Translations under genes and position numbers: made by a program | Assembly: GCA_024278765.1 (NCBI GenBank) | Contig: JAJRSM010000017.1 | Location: 1-32,177 of the forward strand | Direction: 5' to 3' | From: Deltaproteobacteria bacterium | GTDB lineage: Bacteria; Desulfobacterota; GWC2-55-46; DRQE01 | Length of the DNA: 32,177 bases | Notes under the pieces: generated by a model | Told to the model about the DNA's origin: nothing | The model's input: only the letters and a program-made list of their open reading frames with translations | Database searches by the model: none | Shown here: one piece after another, positions 17,827 through 26,796 of the stretch | Position numbering within the stretch: position 1 is the first letter of the stretch | How the letters are laid out: each line of letters begins with the position of its first letter

Positions 17827-17952
17827 AACCTCTGGAAAACACCTCTTCTTAGTAGATCTTGATCTAAATTTATCACAAAGATCAATAAAAAAGCAACCAA
17901 ATGAAAGAGTAATCAAATCAGCACCTTGCCGGAACACTATCCGTTAAATATG

Positions 17953-17982
17953 AAAAACCACGTCACTAAAAGAACAACGTGG
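17953..17982 (-). terminator. Rho-independent terminator between the radical SAM gene and waaF
   Basis: Minus strand CCACGT-TGTTCTTTTAGTG-ACGTGG-TTTTT. Confidence 0.65.
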
Positions 17983-18017
17983 CACTGATACCTACTTTGA
18001 AATAAATCCCTATAAGA

Positions 18018-18929
18018 CTACCTTCTCCCCTCACACGACAGGCAGATCTTTGGTTTCGAGAAGTCTCCCTTCAGGTGTCTGCGTCTTATACGCCTGAGTT
18101 TCTCATTATGGAAGATATCATAGACGCTATCTTTTTTGACGTTACCGAGTATCACCTTGCCGTCATAGTCCATGCAGCAGATAGAGACCTCGCCGTTCCA
18201 GAGTACGGTAAAGGTCTGCCAGACACGCAGGCACGGCAGCCCCCTTTTGTCTCCTCGCTCGCCGCCTTGCAGGCTTCCGCCCCAGTTATGGTAAGAACTG
18301 ATATCTATTGAATCGACTCGCCCCTTCCACCTTTTCATAAAGCCCTCACGCTCGTGGCTATTTTTATCGGTCTCGACAAAGACCAGCCCTATCTCCGGGG
18401 TCTTAGAGTTAAGCTCTTTCTTAACATCAATAAGGGCCTCTATATTCTCAACGACCTTATCAAAATCAAGGCCCTTCCTTATAACGTCAAAGGTCTCTTT
18501 ACTGTTGCCGTCGATACTGACCTTTATACGCGTCAAACCTGAACCTACCAGCTCTACTGCCTTCGCCCTATCCAGCAGCGATATATTAGAGAAGAGCCGC
18601 GTGCTTATTCCCTTCCCTGTTGCGTAGCGAATCTTATCAAAGATACCTTTATCAATGAAGGGCTCGCCAAAATTATGCAGATGAATGGAAGAGACCTTAT
18701 AAGAGGCGCACTCGTCGACGACCTTTTTAAAGAGTGCGAAGTCCATCACGCCCTTTTTTCTGGTCATGACTTGGCGCGTACAGGTGATGCAATCGGCATT
18801 ACAGTTGGCTGTGCTCTCAAGCCTTACTGTGCGAGGGAATTTAAAAAATCCAAGACTGTCAAGTAAGGGTAGCGCCAGACGCGCCCCTGCCAGTTGAGTT
18901 CGGTATAAAAGACTGCCCGGACGCGTCAC
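18018..18929 (-). CDS. Radical SAM protein with SPASM-like C-terminus
   Basis: ESTANCNADCITCTRQ (CxxxCxxC); VLWNGEVSICCMDYDGKVILGNV...KICLSCEG. GTG at 18929 overlaps upstream TGA (GTGA) and is preferred over 18989. Confidence 0.88.
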   Translation of the reverse strand: MTRPGSLLYRTQLAGARLALPLLDSLGFFKFPRTVRLESTANCNADCITCTRQVMTRKKGVMDFALFKKVVDECASYKVSSIHLHNFGEPFIDKGIFDKIRYATGKGISTRLFSNISLLDRAKAVELVGSGLTRIKVSIDGNSKETFDVIRKGLDFDKVVENIEALIDVKKELNSKTPEIGLVFVETDKNSHEREGFMKRWKGRVDSIDISSYHNWGGSLQGGERGDKRGLPCLRVWQTFTVLWNGEVSICCMDYDGKVILGNVKKDSVYDIFHNEKLRRIRRRHLKGDFSKPKICLSCEGRR

Positions 18930-19933
18930 GAACCCAGTCTCCGAACGGCTGCTTTGTAGACCATATCGGGTGTGACCCGGTGCATGCACCTCATATCCTT
19001 ACACTCACGCTTGCGGCACGGTGAACAGCTGGCCTTCATGCTTACAACCTCTGCATTGTCTCCGTAAGGCCCGGTATAGGCCGGATCGGTCGGACCAAAG
19101 ACAGCGACGACTGCCGTCCCCTGAGAGGCCGCTATATGGGTAGCCCCGGAGTCGCAGCCAATATAAATATCAGCCGCTCTAAAGACCGCTGCCAACTGCG
19201 CTATATCGGTCTTACCAGCAAGATTTAAAGCCTTATGTTTCATCTTTTTTATTATGCCCTTTATATACTGCAAGTCACCGGGAGTACCTGTAAAGACGAC
19301 CTTAGCATTGTTTTGTTCTATAAAAATATCAGCGAGTGTCGCAAAAGAAGCCGCACCCCACATCTTGGAATCCCACCTCGATGTCGGACTCAGCACGAGC
19401 AGAGGCCCGCTACCAACGGCTTCTTTTAAAAGCCCTTCAGCCTGCCCAGTCGCCGCCTGAGAGACGGGCAACTCGGTACTTAGCTTAACGGGCAACTCTA
19501 TACCCAAAATCCCTGCTACAACCGATGCGTTCTCAACGACTGCATGGACACCGTCGGATCTGCTCGCGCCTATTTTTTCATTATAAAAGATCGCACTACC
19601 TTCGCGCGTATATGGGAAAGAGACACGCCGCTTCGCACCCGAAAAATAACCTATAACAGCGCTCTTTAAAAGCCCTTGCAGGTCAACAACCATATCAATA
19701 CGTCTGCTGCGCAGCACCTTTATGACCCGAAGCGTTGGCCCAAGACCACGCCCCTGTGCCACAATAACCTCATCGACAAAAGCTACGCCTTCGATAAGCG
19801 GCGCGTAAGCCTGATTTATTAACCAATGAATACGAGCCTCTGGCAATCCCTCGCGCAAGAGCTTTACCGCTGGCACGGCATTTATTATATCGCCAAGCGA
19901 GCTATATTTTACAACCAGTATATTTAAGGCCAT
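18926..19933 (-). CDS. waaC: ADP-heptose--LPS heptosyltransferase I-like (GT9)
   Basis: NILVVKYSSLGDIINAVPAVKLLRE, HWLINQAYAPLIEG, GCDSGATHIAASQGTAVVAVFGPTDP. Confidence 0.88.
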   Translation of the reverse strand: MALNILVVKYSSLGDIINAVPAVKLLREGLPEARIHWLINQAYAPLIEGVAFVDEVIVAQGRGLGPTLRVIKVLRSRRIDMVVDLQGLLKSAVIGYFSGAKRRVSFPYTREGSAIFYNEKIGASRSDGVHAVVENASVVAGILGIELPVKLSTELPVSQAATGQAEGLLKEAVGSGPLLVLSPTSRWDSKMWGAASFATLADIFIEQNNAKVVFTGTPGDLQYIKGIIKKMKHKALNLAGKTDIAQLAAVFRAADIYIGCDSGATHIAASQGTAVVAVFGPTDPAYTGPYGDNAEVVSMKASCSPCRKRECKDMRCMHRVTPDMVYKAAVRRLGS

Positions 19934-19945
19934 CGACCCGTGCCT

Positions 19946-20785
19946 CTAGCGGAGCTTATCGCAGTTATTACAGATGGGCAGCTTCTCGTACTCACCACGC
20001 TCGTGAATCCCTCTAAACCTGGTATACTTCTCACCCTTCCAGACCTCTGCGACCGTCTCTTTTTTAAGATCACCAAGGATCATCTTCCCGTCAAAGTCAT
20101 AACAACACGGTACGACAAGGCCGTCCCACAAGACCTGCATCACAGGGTCTATTACCATCGAGCACTTACGCTCGCTCTTTTCCTTCTCAGCCTTATTAAA
20201 GCCCCTGCCATAGCCGTAATTATGCATACGCGCAAAAGATATATGCGCCTTAAAACCCCATTGAAAGGCAAAGCGCACGAAGTCTCTGAGCCTACCTATA
20301 TACTTAACATCAATTTTGGTCACTGGCTTGCCGTTTTTTTTAATCTCTTTTCTTATCCGCAAAAGTCGCTCGACATTGGCCCTGACCTCTTCAAATTTAA
20401 GACCGTTGTGGATCTGCTCGTAACTTTCTTTTTCTACGCCGTAAAAACTGATCTTAAGCTTATCTAGGCCCGAGCTCAGCAGCTCGCGGCAGACCTTATC
20501 GGTTAAAAGCGAAGCATTCGTGACCATAAAGGTATAGGGCATGCCCGCGGCCTTTGCGGCCTTTATCTTCTTGATTATGGTCTTATCGAGAAATGGCTCG
20601 CCATAGCCCTGAAGGTGCAGCTCTTTTGTGCCTCCTTTAACCAACTGCGCAACTATCTTACTGAAGAAACCCAGCCCCATAGTACCCTTGGGTCTGGTAA
20701 GCATCTCTCTAGGACACATCGTGCAGACGGCGTTACAGAAGTTCGTATTCTCTATTCTGACCTGATGGGGAAACTCGACTAACAT
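19946..20785 (-). CDS. Radical SAM protein with SPASM-like C-terminus
   Basis: ENTNFCNAVCTMCPREMLTRPKGTM (CxxxCxxC); VLWDGLVVPCCYDFDGKMILGDL...LPICNNCDKLR. Start at MLVEFPHQV favoured over 20860. Confidence 0.88.
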   Translation of the reverse strand: MLVEFPHQVRIENTNFCNAVCTMCPREMLTRPKGTMGLGFFSKIVAQLVKGGTKELHLQGYGEPFLDKTIIKKIKAAKAAGMPYTFMVTNASLLTDKVCRELLSSGLDKLKISFYGVEKESYEQIHNGLKFEEVRANVERLLRIRKEIKKNGKPVTKIDVKYIGRLRDFVRFAFQWGFKAHISFARMHNYGYGRGFNKAEKEKSERKCSMVIDPVMQVLWDGLVVPCCYDFDGKMILGDLKKETVAEVWKGEKYTRFRGIHERGEYEKLPICNNCDKLR

Positions 20786-20919
20786 ATCATGGTAAAATAT
20801 CAAAAATACAAAGATTTTACAATTCAAATATAACTGTTGTAATGACACAAAAAGCTTCACCAGCCACCTGAAAGAGCTAATAGATTGCGGTTTTTATTGA
20901 TTACAACTATACTGAGAAG

Positions 20920-21855
20920 ATGATGCCAAAGGGAAAAACCACTAAATCCGCAGAACTAGTAGCCGTTGGCCTTGGTCAGTGCTCACTCGATGAGATAGCG
21001 GTTGTCTCTGATTTTCCAGCGGAAGACTCAAAGCCCGAGGCCAAAGAGCTCTTAACGCAAGGCGGAGGGCCAGTGGCTACGGCCCTCGTAACACTTGCGA
21101 GGTTTGGCGTGACATCTAATTTCATGGGTGTTATCGGCGATGACGACGCTGGCATGGCCATAAAAAAAGGCCTTATAGCTGAAGGCATCTCGACCAAAGG
21201 GCTGATTACGAGAAAAGGCACTACCTCGCAGCGGGCCTGTATCATCGTCAATATAGGCAATAGCTCAAGAACCGTTATCTGGCAACGCGCAAGCGCAACG
21301 CCTCTGGCACCGGCAGAGATCAGAACCGAGCTTATAAAAAACGCCTCAATCCTGCTCCTTGACGGTCTAATGAAAGATGCCTCACTGGCTGCGGCTGAGT
21401 TTGCAAAGGACTCGGGCGTACCAATACTGCTGGACGCAGGCAGCATGCGCCCGGGTATGATGGAGCTTGCAAAGGTCTCGGATTATATAGTCGCCTCCGA
21501 GAGCTTTGCACGGGCCGTAGCAAGTAGCCCGGTCAAGGCATTAAAAGAACTTCGCGCCTTAAATCCACAGGCAAAGGCCATTACCATAACCCTTGGTAAA
21601 GAGGGCAGTATTACCTGCGCCAAAGGCAAACGCATCTTCAGAGAGGCCTACAAAATCAATGTCATTGATACGACAGGGGCCGGCGACGTCTTTCACGGCG
21701 GCTTTGCCTACGCAGTCATTAACGGCTGGACAATAGAGAAGACTATCGAGTTCGCTTCAGCTGTAGCTGCCCTTAAGTGTCAACAACCCGGAGGACGCAC
21801 CGCAATACCAACCGTAAAAAAAGCCCTAAAGCTTACAAAAGATCAGGCCATCTAA
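20920..21855 (+). CDS. PfkB-family carbohydrate kinase (ribokinase-like)
   Basis: LTQGGGPVATALVTLARFG, INVIDTTGAGDVFHGGFAYA. Confidence 0.9.
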   Translation: MMPKGKTTKSAELVAVGLGQCSLDEIAVVSDFPAEDSKPEAKELLTQGGGPVATALVTLARFGVTSNFMGVIGDDDAGMAIKKGLIAEGISTKGLITRKGTTSQRACIIVNIGNSSRTVIWQRASATPLAPAEIRTELIKNASILLLDGLMKDASLAAAEFAKDSGVPILLDAGSMRPGMMELAKVSDYIVASESFARAVASSPVKALKELRALNPQAKAITITLGKEGSITCAKGKRIFREAYKINVIDTTGAGDVFHGGFAYAVINGWTIEKTIEFASAVAALKCQQPGGRTAIPTVKKALKLTKDQAI

Positions 21856-21856
21856 G

Positions 21857-22516
21857 ATGAAGAAAAAGACACTCAGACTTGCGGTATTACTTATTCTAGT
21901 AACAGCCTTTGCCGTGATACTAAAGACCAACCCCGGTGCCGTAGAGCTAAGCACCGAGCGACTCACGACCTATATTGACAGCCTAGGCATGCTTGGCCCG
22001 GTTGTTTTTATACTTATCTTTACGGTAACCCCTACGCTACTCCTTCCGGCCCTACCTCTAACAATCGCAGCTGGCATTCTCTTTGGCCCTCTCTGGGGCG
22101 TCGTATATGTCGCTATCGGCTCGACCAGCGGAGCGGCCCTTGCTTTTCTTGTAGCCCGACTGCTGGGGCGAAAATGGGTCAAAAAGATACTTAAAAAAGG
22201 CGGCCTTGGCTCTCTCGATAAACGCGTCAAGAAAGACGGATGGAAGATAGTCGCGATCACACGCCTCATTCCGCTCTTTCCGTATAACCTCTTAAACTAC
22301 GCCTTTGGTCTCTCCGACATAGGATTTAAGGCCTATATAATACCCACATTTATATTTATGCTACCGGCGACCATAGCCTACGTCACCTTCTCAAGCTCAA
22401 TCCCTGATATCGCCAGAGGGCAGGTAGGCTGGCCTCTCATTGCAGGGCTTGGCCTTATCATAATCCTCTCAGTCGTTACCCTTATATATAAAAAGAAAAA
22501 AAGCTACAACCACTAG
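21857..22516 (+). CDS. TVP38/TMEM64 (SNARE-associated/VTT) family membrane protein
   Basis: LPLTIAAGILFGPLWGVVYVAIGSTSGAALAFLVARLLGRKWV; ITRLIPLFPYNLLNYAFGLSDI. Confidence 0.92.
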   Translation: MKKKTLRLAVLLILVTAFAVILKTNPGAVELSTERLTTYIDSLGMLGPVVFILIFTVTPTLLLPALPLTIAAGILFGPLWGVVYVAIGSTSGAALAFLVARLLGRKWVKKILKKGGLGSLDKRVKKDGWKIVAITRLIPLFPYNLLNYAFGLSDIGFKAYIIPTFIFMLPATIAYVTFSSSIPDIARGQVGWPLIAGLGLIIILSVVTLIYKKKKSYNH

Positions 22517-22692
22517 ACGCGACCACGCCCCCAAACAAAGACTCCTATTTTCTCAATTTTACCGCCCTCTTTGCCGATATATAGGTATTGGACAGTAAAA
22601 CCTCGCAGATGCGAAACCCGACCATTAATCATCATAAGGACTTAAACCAATAAAACCGTAGACCTGAGCCTTTAATATAATAGGAGATTACA

Positions 22693-25164
22693 ATGAGTGA
22701 CGATAAAGATGATTTCAGCGGCATCTCTGATGAGGATCTGCCAACGGCCCCTTCTGTAGAGCCTGCCGGTATTGCAGATTCAAGCGGCACACCGCCGCCA
22801 CCCACGACGGCGAGCAGGGATAAGCTCTCAGGCATAGGCACACTCTTCAGAAATACCTTGGGTGTCTTTAAGGCACGCTTCTGGACACTTTTCCTGATAA
22901 CGATACTAACCTCCATACTGATGATTATAGGTTCAGCCATAGCTTTTGTGCCGATCTTGATTACCCCAGCATTCATCCCCATATCCGTAATTCTTTATCT
23001 GATCCTCATATCTTATCTCTTGGCACGATCTTACCCTGCACTCTACTACGCCATACCTCGTGATTGCGGTGTAATAGAGGCATTCAAAGAGACCAAAGGG
23101 CGAATCCTGTCATTTCTATGGATAGTTTTATTGCAATCATCTGTAATTATGGGTGGCTACTTTCTCTTCATCATCCCTGGCATCATACTTAGTATATGGA
23201 TCATGTTTTCAATATTTGTCTTTATGGAAGAAGACGAACGCGGAATGAATGCGCTTTTAAAGAGCATGGCGTACGTAAGGGGGCACGGACTAAGTGTTTT
23301 CTTAAGACTCCTTGTCCTAACGATTGTATTGGCTGTTTTAGTGCTTATTCCTATAGTAGGCTTTATCGTATCTATAATATGCGGTCCTTTTTTAATGATC
23401 TATTTATTTCTTATCTATAAGGAACTAAGAGAGATCAAAGGAGACTTTGATTTTCAGCCCTCCAGAAAATGGAAGATCGGCTTTATCTTAATCGCGCTGT
23501 TAGGGCCGCTGGTGCCTATAATCATTATAATCACAATGATCGGAGCAATGGGGCTTACGATGCTACCAATGCTGATGCTAGGCATGACAGGCATGCAGAA
23601 AAATATGACCTTTCAGATGCAGCAACAAGACGGCAACAGGACGACCACCACAAGATTGAATATCCAGCAAAGCGCACCGCAGGTGCCGGGCATCACCAAT
23701 GATATAAAAACACTCCTGAACAAAGATAACCAGAGCTTTGAGCGTGGTCAGGCAGCTATGAAGCTTGGCAACTCAGGCAATCAGAAGGCCGCAAAATCAC
23801 TGATCATAGCTCTGGAAAAAGACGACAACTGGGTTGTCAGGCAGAATGCGGCAGAGGCTCTAGGCAGGCTCAAGGCAAAGAACGGGGTCGCCGCCCTTAT
23901 CAACATACTGGAGCAAGACGATAGCGTCTTCGTTAAAAAAGCAGCGGCCACGGCTCTAGGCGAGATTGGTAACAAGATCGCAATAGGGCCGCTGAAAAAA
24001 GCCCTTAAAGACCCTGATACAGTCTCTGTCTATAAGCAGGACGGGACATATACAAATGAAAAAAGCGTTGCAATCGCCGCCAAAGAGGCCCTTCAAAAGA
24101 TGGGGGTCACGGCAACGATCCAAAACCCTGAAAAAGAAACAAAGCTAATCAGACCAAAGGCCCTAGCTAAAAAGACGGCAGAGAAAACAACGAGACCAGC
24201 AACGACCACAAAGAAGATAAAAATATTAGTTGACACCGAAAAACTAGCTACAATCGCCCAGGATAAAAGCAGGTCAGGGAAAGAGCGAGTAGCGGCCATA
24301 AAAGAGCTCAGAAAAAACCACGACGATAAAACCATGCAGGTGCTTATAAAAGCACTTAAAGACGATACCGAGTGGAACGTACGCCAGCACGCGACACTTG
24401 CCCTTGGCAAGTATAGTGATAACGATCAGGCAGTAACCGCGATGAAGGCAGCTCTTCGGACCGATAAAAGCGTATGGGTCAGACGCGCTGGCGCACAAGC
24501 ACTAAAGAACAAAGACCACGCGACAATCAGTATTTTCATAGATGCACTAAACGACGATAGCGACAGCGGTGTACGTGGTTACAGCGCAATATATCTGGGT
24601 AATATAAAAAGAATATATACAACAAACGCCCTGATTAATGCGCTGGAAAAAGAAAAAGACCCAAAGACTCGCGTAAAAATAATAAAGGCACTGGTCACCT
24701 CGCGTGATGCCAAAGCAAGCTTTGCCATTAAAAAACTATTGAATGATAAGGCAAGCTATAAGTTCTCGGGCAAAAAAGAGGCAACAGTTGCAGAGGCCGC
24801 CAAAACGGCACTTGCGACGATAAAAGCAAGAAAGCCCTCTAAACCCGTCAAGAGATGGGTAAGGGTAAAATACAGCTTTACCCAGTTAATAAAACGCTCG
24901 ACCAATAAAGGCCTGCCATGGGTTGAACGCGTCGAGGCCGTAAGGGCACTGGGTAACTCCGGCAAAAAGGCAGCTTTACCTACACTAACCTCGGCACTAA
25001 AAAACGACTCCGAGCCGTTTGTCAGACGCGAAGCCGCGATTGCGCTTGGAAAACTCGGCGATATAAGGAGCTTTGATGAACTGAACCTGGCAATATATGA
25101 TGAAAACCAAGGTGTACGCGAAGAGGCTTACGCGGCACTACAGAAACTTCTTAAGAAAAAATAA
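22693..25164 (+). CDS. Multi-TM membrane protein with C-terminal HEAT (PBS-lyase type) repeats
   Basis: 823 aa; hydrophobic segments about aa 50-290, then repeats such as LIIALEKDDNWVVRQNAAEALGRLKAKNGVAALINILEQDDSVFVKKAAATALGEIG. Confidence 0.85.
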   Translation: MSDDKDDFSGISDEDLPTAPSVEPAGIADSSGTPPPPTTASRDKLSGIGTLFRNTLGVFKARFWTLFLITILTSILMIIGSAIAFVPILITPAFIPISVILYLILISYLLARSYPALYYAIPRDCGVIEAFKETKGRILSFLWIVLLQSSVIMGGYFLFIIPGIILSIWIMFSIFVFMEEDERGMNALLKSMAYVRGHGLSVFLRLLVLTIVLAVLVLIPIVGFIVSIICGPFLMIYLFLIYKELREIKGDFDFQPSRKWKIGFILIALLGPLVPIIIIITMIGAMGLTMLPMLMLGMTGMQKNMTFQMQQQDGNRTTTTRLNIQQSAPQVPGITNDIKTLLNKDNQSFERGQAAMKLGNSGNQKAAKSLIIALEKDDNWVVRQNAAEALGRLKAKNGVAALINILEQDDSVFVKKAAATALGEIGNKIAIGPLKKALKDPDTVSVYKQDGTYTNEKSVAIAAKEALQKMGVTATIQNPEKETKLIRPKALAKKTAEKTTRPATTTKKIKILVDTEKLATIAQDKSRSGKERVAAIKELRKNHDDKTMQVLIKALKDDTEWNVRQHATLALGKYSDNDQAVTAMKAALRTDKSVWVRRAGAQALKNKDHATISIFIDALNDDSDSGVRGYSAIYLGNIKRIYTTNALINALEKEKDPKTRVKIIKALVTSRDAKASFAIKKLLNDKASYKFSGKKEATVAEAAKTALATIKARKPSKPVKRWVRVKYSFTQLIKRSTNKGLPWVERVEAVRALGNSGKKAALPTLTSALKNDSEPFVRREAAIALGKLGDIRSFDELNLAIYDENQGVREEAYAALQKLLKKK

Positions 25165-25176
25165 AAATAAAACTAT

Positions 25177-25212
25177 AAAGGCTTGGAGAGCTTTCTAGCT
25201 CTCCAAGCCTTT
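25177..25212. terminator. Bidirectional terminator between convergent genes
   Basis: Perfect 15-bp stem AAAGGCTTGGAGAGC-TTTCTA-GCTCTCCAAGCCTTT followed by TATTTTT. Confidence 0.92.
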
Positions 25213-25261
25213 ATTTTTAAATCTATAGATCCCTGATTGCCAACCTAACCAGCCCCTGCGA

Positions 25262-26068
25262 CTAACCCTCGCAGATCAGCCCTCGCAGATCTGGATGATA
25301 TGGGCCATCAATAAGAGAATAGCGAAGCTCCTCTGAACCATGCAGCCCCATCCTTATAATCTTTATACCGGCATTATCTAAAACCGCCACTGCCTTCTTT
25401 AGGAGCTCGACCATAACCGGCAGCTCCCATGCCTTGTAACGCCCTGCAACATGCAAGACCGCAAGCTCGGTATCCTTAATAACCAGAGTAGGATAGATCC
25501 TTACAAAATCAGGGGCCAGTGCAACCGTACTGTGTATCGTCTGCATAAAACGCTCAGCACTATCACCCGGAAGCCCGGGCATAAGCTGGATACCAAGCGC
25601 AATGCCTGCCTCTTTTATGAGGCCCGCAGCAAGCTCTACAGCACTACGATCATGCCCTCTACCCGACAACTTAAGGACCTCGTCATCGAGCGACTGCACC
25701 CCAAGCTCAACCGTCTCTACCCTGAAACGCAGCAGACGCCTGATCACCTCCACACCGATATAATCAGGGCGCGTTGAGATGCGCAGGGCATCAATCCTAC
25801 CATCGTCTACAAAGGCCTTTGCGACAGCCAGATATTCTTCTTGAATATCTACGGGAAGCCCTGTAAAACTACCCCCATAAAAAGCAACCTCACGACGCCC
25901 CGTCCCCTTCCAAGAAGAAAGATACTCAGTGACCTTACCAGAGACCTCTTGGACGGTCGGCATATCGCTCTGCCCGGTAATGTCTCGCTGATTACAAAAG
26001 ACGCATTTATGCGGACACCCGCCGTAAGGAATAAATACAGGAATAATAAGTTGCTTTTTTTTTGCCAT
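25262..26068 (-). CDS. Radical SAM protein, Elp3/YtqA-like (COG1243 type), apparently shortened at the C-terminus
   Basis: IPVFIPYGGCPHKCVFCNQRDITG (CxxxxCxxC? read as CPHKCVFC), VAFYGGSFTGLP, VETVELGVQSLDDEVLKLSGRGH, QLMPGLPGD. Confidence 0.85.
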   Translation of the reverse strand: MAKKKQLIIPVFIPYGGCPHKCVFCNQRDITGQSDMPTVQEVSGKVTEYLSSWKGTGRREVAFYGGSFTGLPVDIQEEYLAVAKAFVDDGRIDALRISTRPDYIGVEVIRRLLRFRVETVELGVQSLDDEVLKLSGRGHDRSAVELAAGLIKEAGIALGIQLMPGLPGDSAERFMQTIHSTVALAPDFVRIYPTLVIKDTELAVLHVAGRYKAWELPVMVELLKKAVAVLDNAGIKIIRMGLHGSEELRYSLIDGPYHPDLRGLICEG

Positions 26069-26076
26069 TAGATACC

Positions 26077-26796
26077 TCAGACCTTGAGGCTATAGCCCTT
26101 CTCACCCAAGGCCTTTATTGCTTCTTTAGCAGCAGACTGTTCCGCGTCTTTTTTGCGGGCACCAGTGGCCATGCCCAGCACCTCGCCACCGACCACGGCC
26201 TCGACGGTAAAGACCCGCTCGTGCGCGGGCCCCTGCTCATCTATCACCCTATAAAGAGGAGGCTCTTTAAAAAACTTCTGCGCGATCTCTTGAAGTTCCG
26301 GCTTAAAAGCAAAGTGTCCTTGCTCCTCAAGACCCGTCTGCATAAGCGGGGTAAATACCTTCTCGATAAGTGCCGCTGCCTGCTCGTAGCCCTGATCCAA
26401 AAAGACCGCGCCAAGCACCGCTTCAAAGGTATTAGAAAGTATCGTCGGGTTCTCCCTGCCCCCTGCCATAAGCTCGCCCTTACCTAGCAAGAGCAACGGA
26501 CCAAGCCCCCAGTCCTTACCAAGCCCGGCTAGCGTTCGCCTGTTTACAAGACGTGCCCTGAAACGAGTCAGCTCGCCTTCGGCGAGCTCCGGGAACTTCT
26601 CATATAATAACTTACTGATGACAACACCGACAACGGCATCGCCCAGAAACTCAAGACGCTCATTAGACTCAAGCCCCTGCTTTATCTTTTCATTTATGTA
26701 AGAGCTATGGACAAAAGCCAACCCAAGGATTGAATCGTCTTCAAAGACAAACGGCAGAGTTGATTTAAAATTCTCTATTATTTTTTTTCTAGTCAT
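26077..26796 (-). CDS. rnc: Ribonuclease III
   Basis: NERLEFLGDAVVGVVISKLLYEKFP; C-terminal dsRBD ATGARKKDAEQSAAKEAIKAL. Confidence 0.97.
   Translation of the reverse strand: MTRKKIIENFKSTLPFVFEDDSILGLAFVHSSYINEKIKQGLESNERLEFLGDAVVGVVISKLLYEKFPELAEGELTRFRARLVNRRTLAGLGKDWGLGPLLLLGKGELMAGGRENPTILSNTFEAVLGAVFLDQGYEQAAALIEKVFTPLMQTGLEEQGHFAFKPELQEIAQKFFKEPPLYRVIDEQGPAHERVFTVEAVVGGEVLGMATGARKKDAEQSAAKEAIKALGEKGYSLKV

Noticed and set aside
17827-17937. N-terminal extension of the waaF ORF (MFRQGADLITLSFGCFF...)
   Set aside because: The GT9 N-terminal motif begins right after MPDKDIIK, which has its own SD-like AGAGG; the extension abuts a terminator.
18930-18989. Longer start of the first radical SAM ORF (MHAPGHTRYGL...)
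   Set aside because: It overlaps the waaC coding region; the GTG at 18929 in GTGA overlap is a better start.
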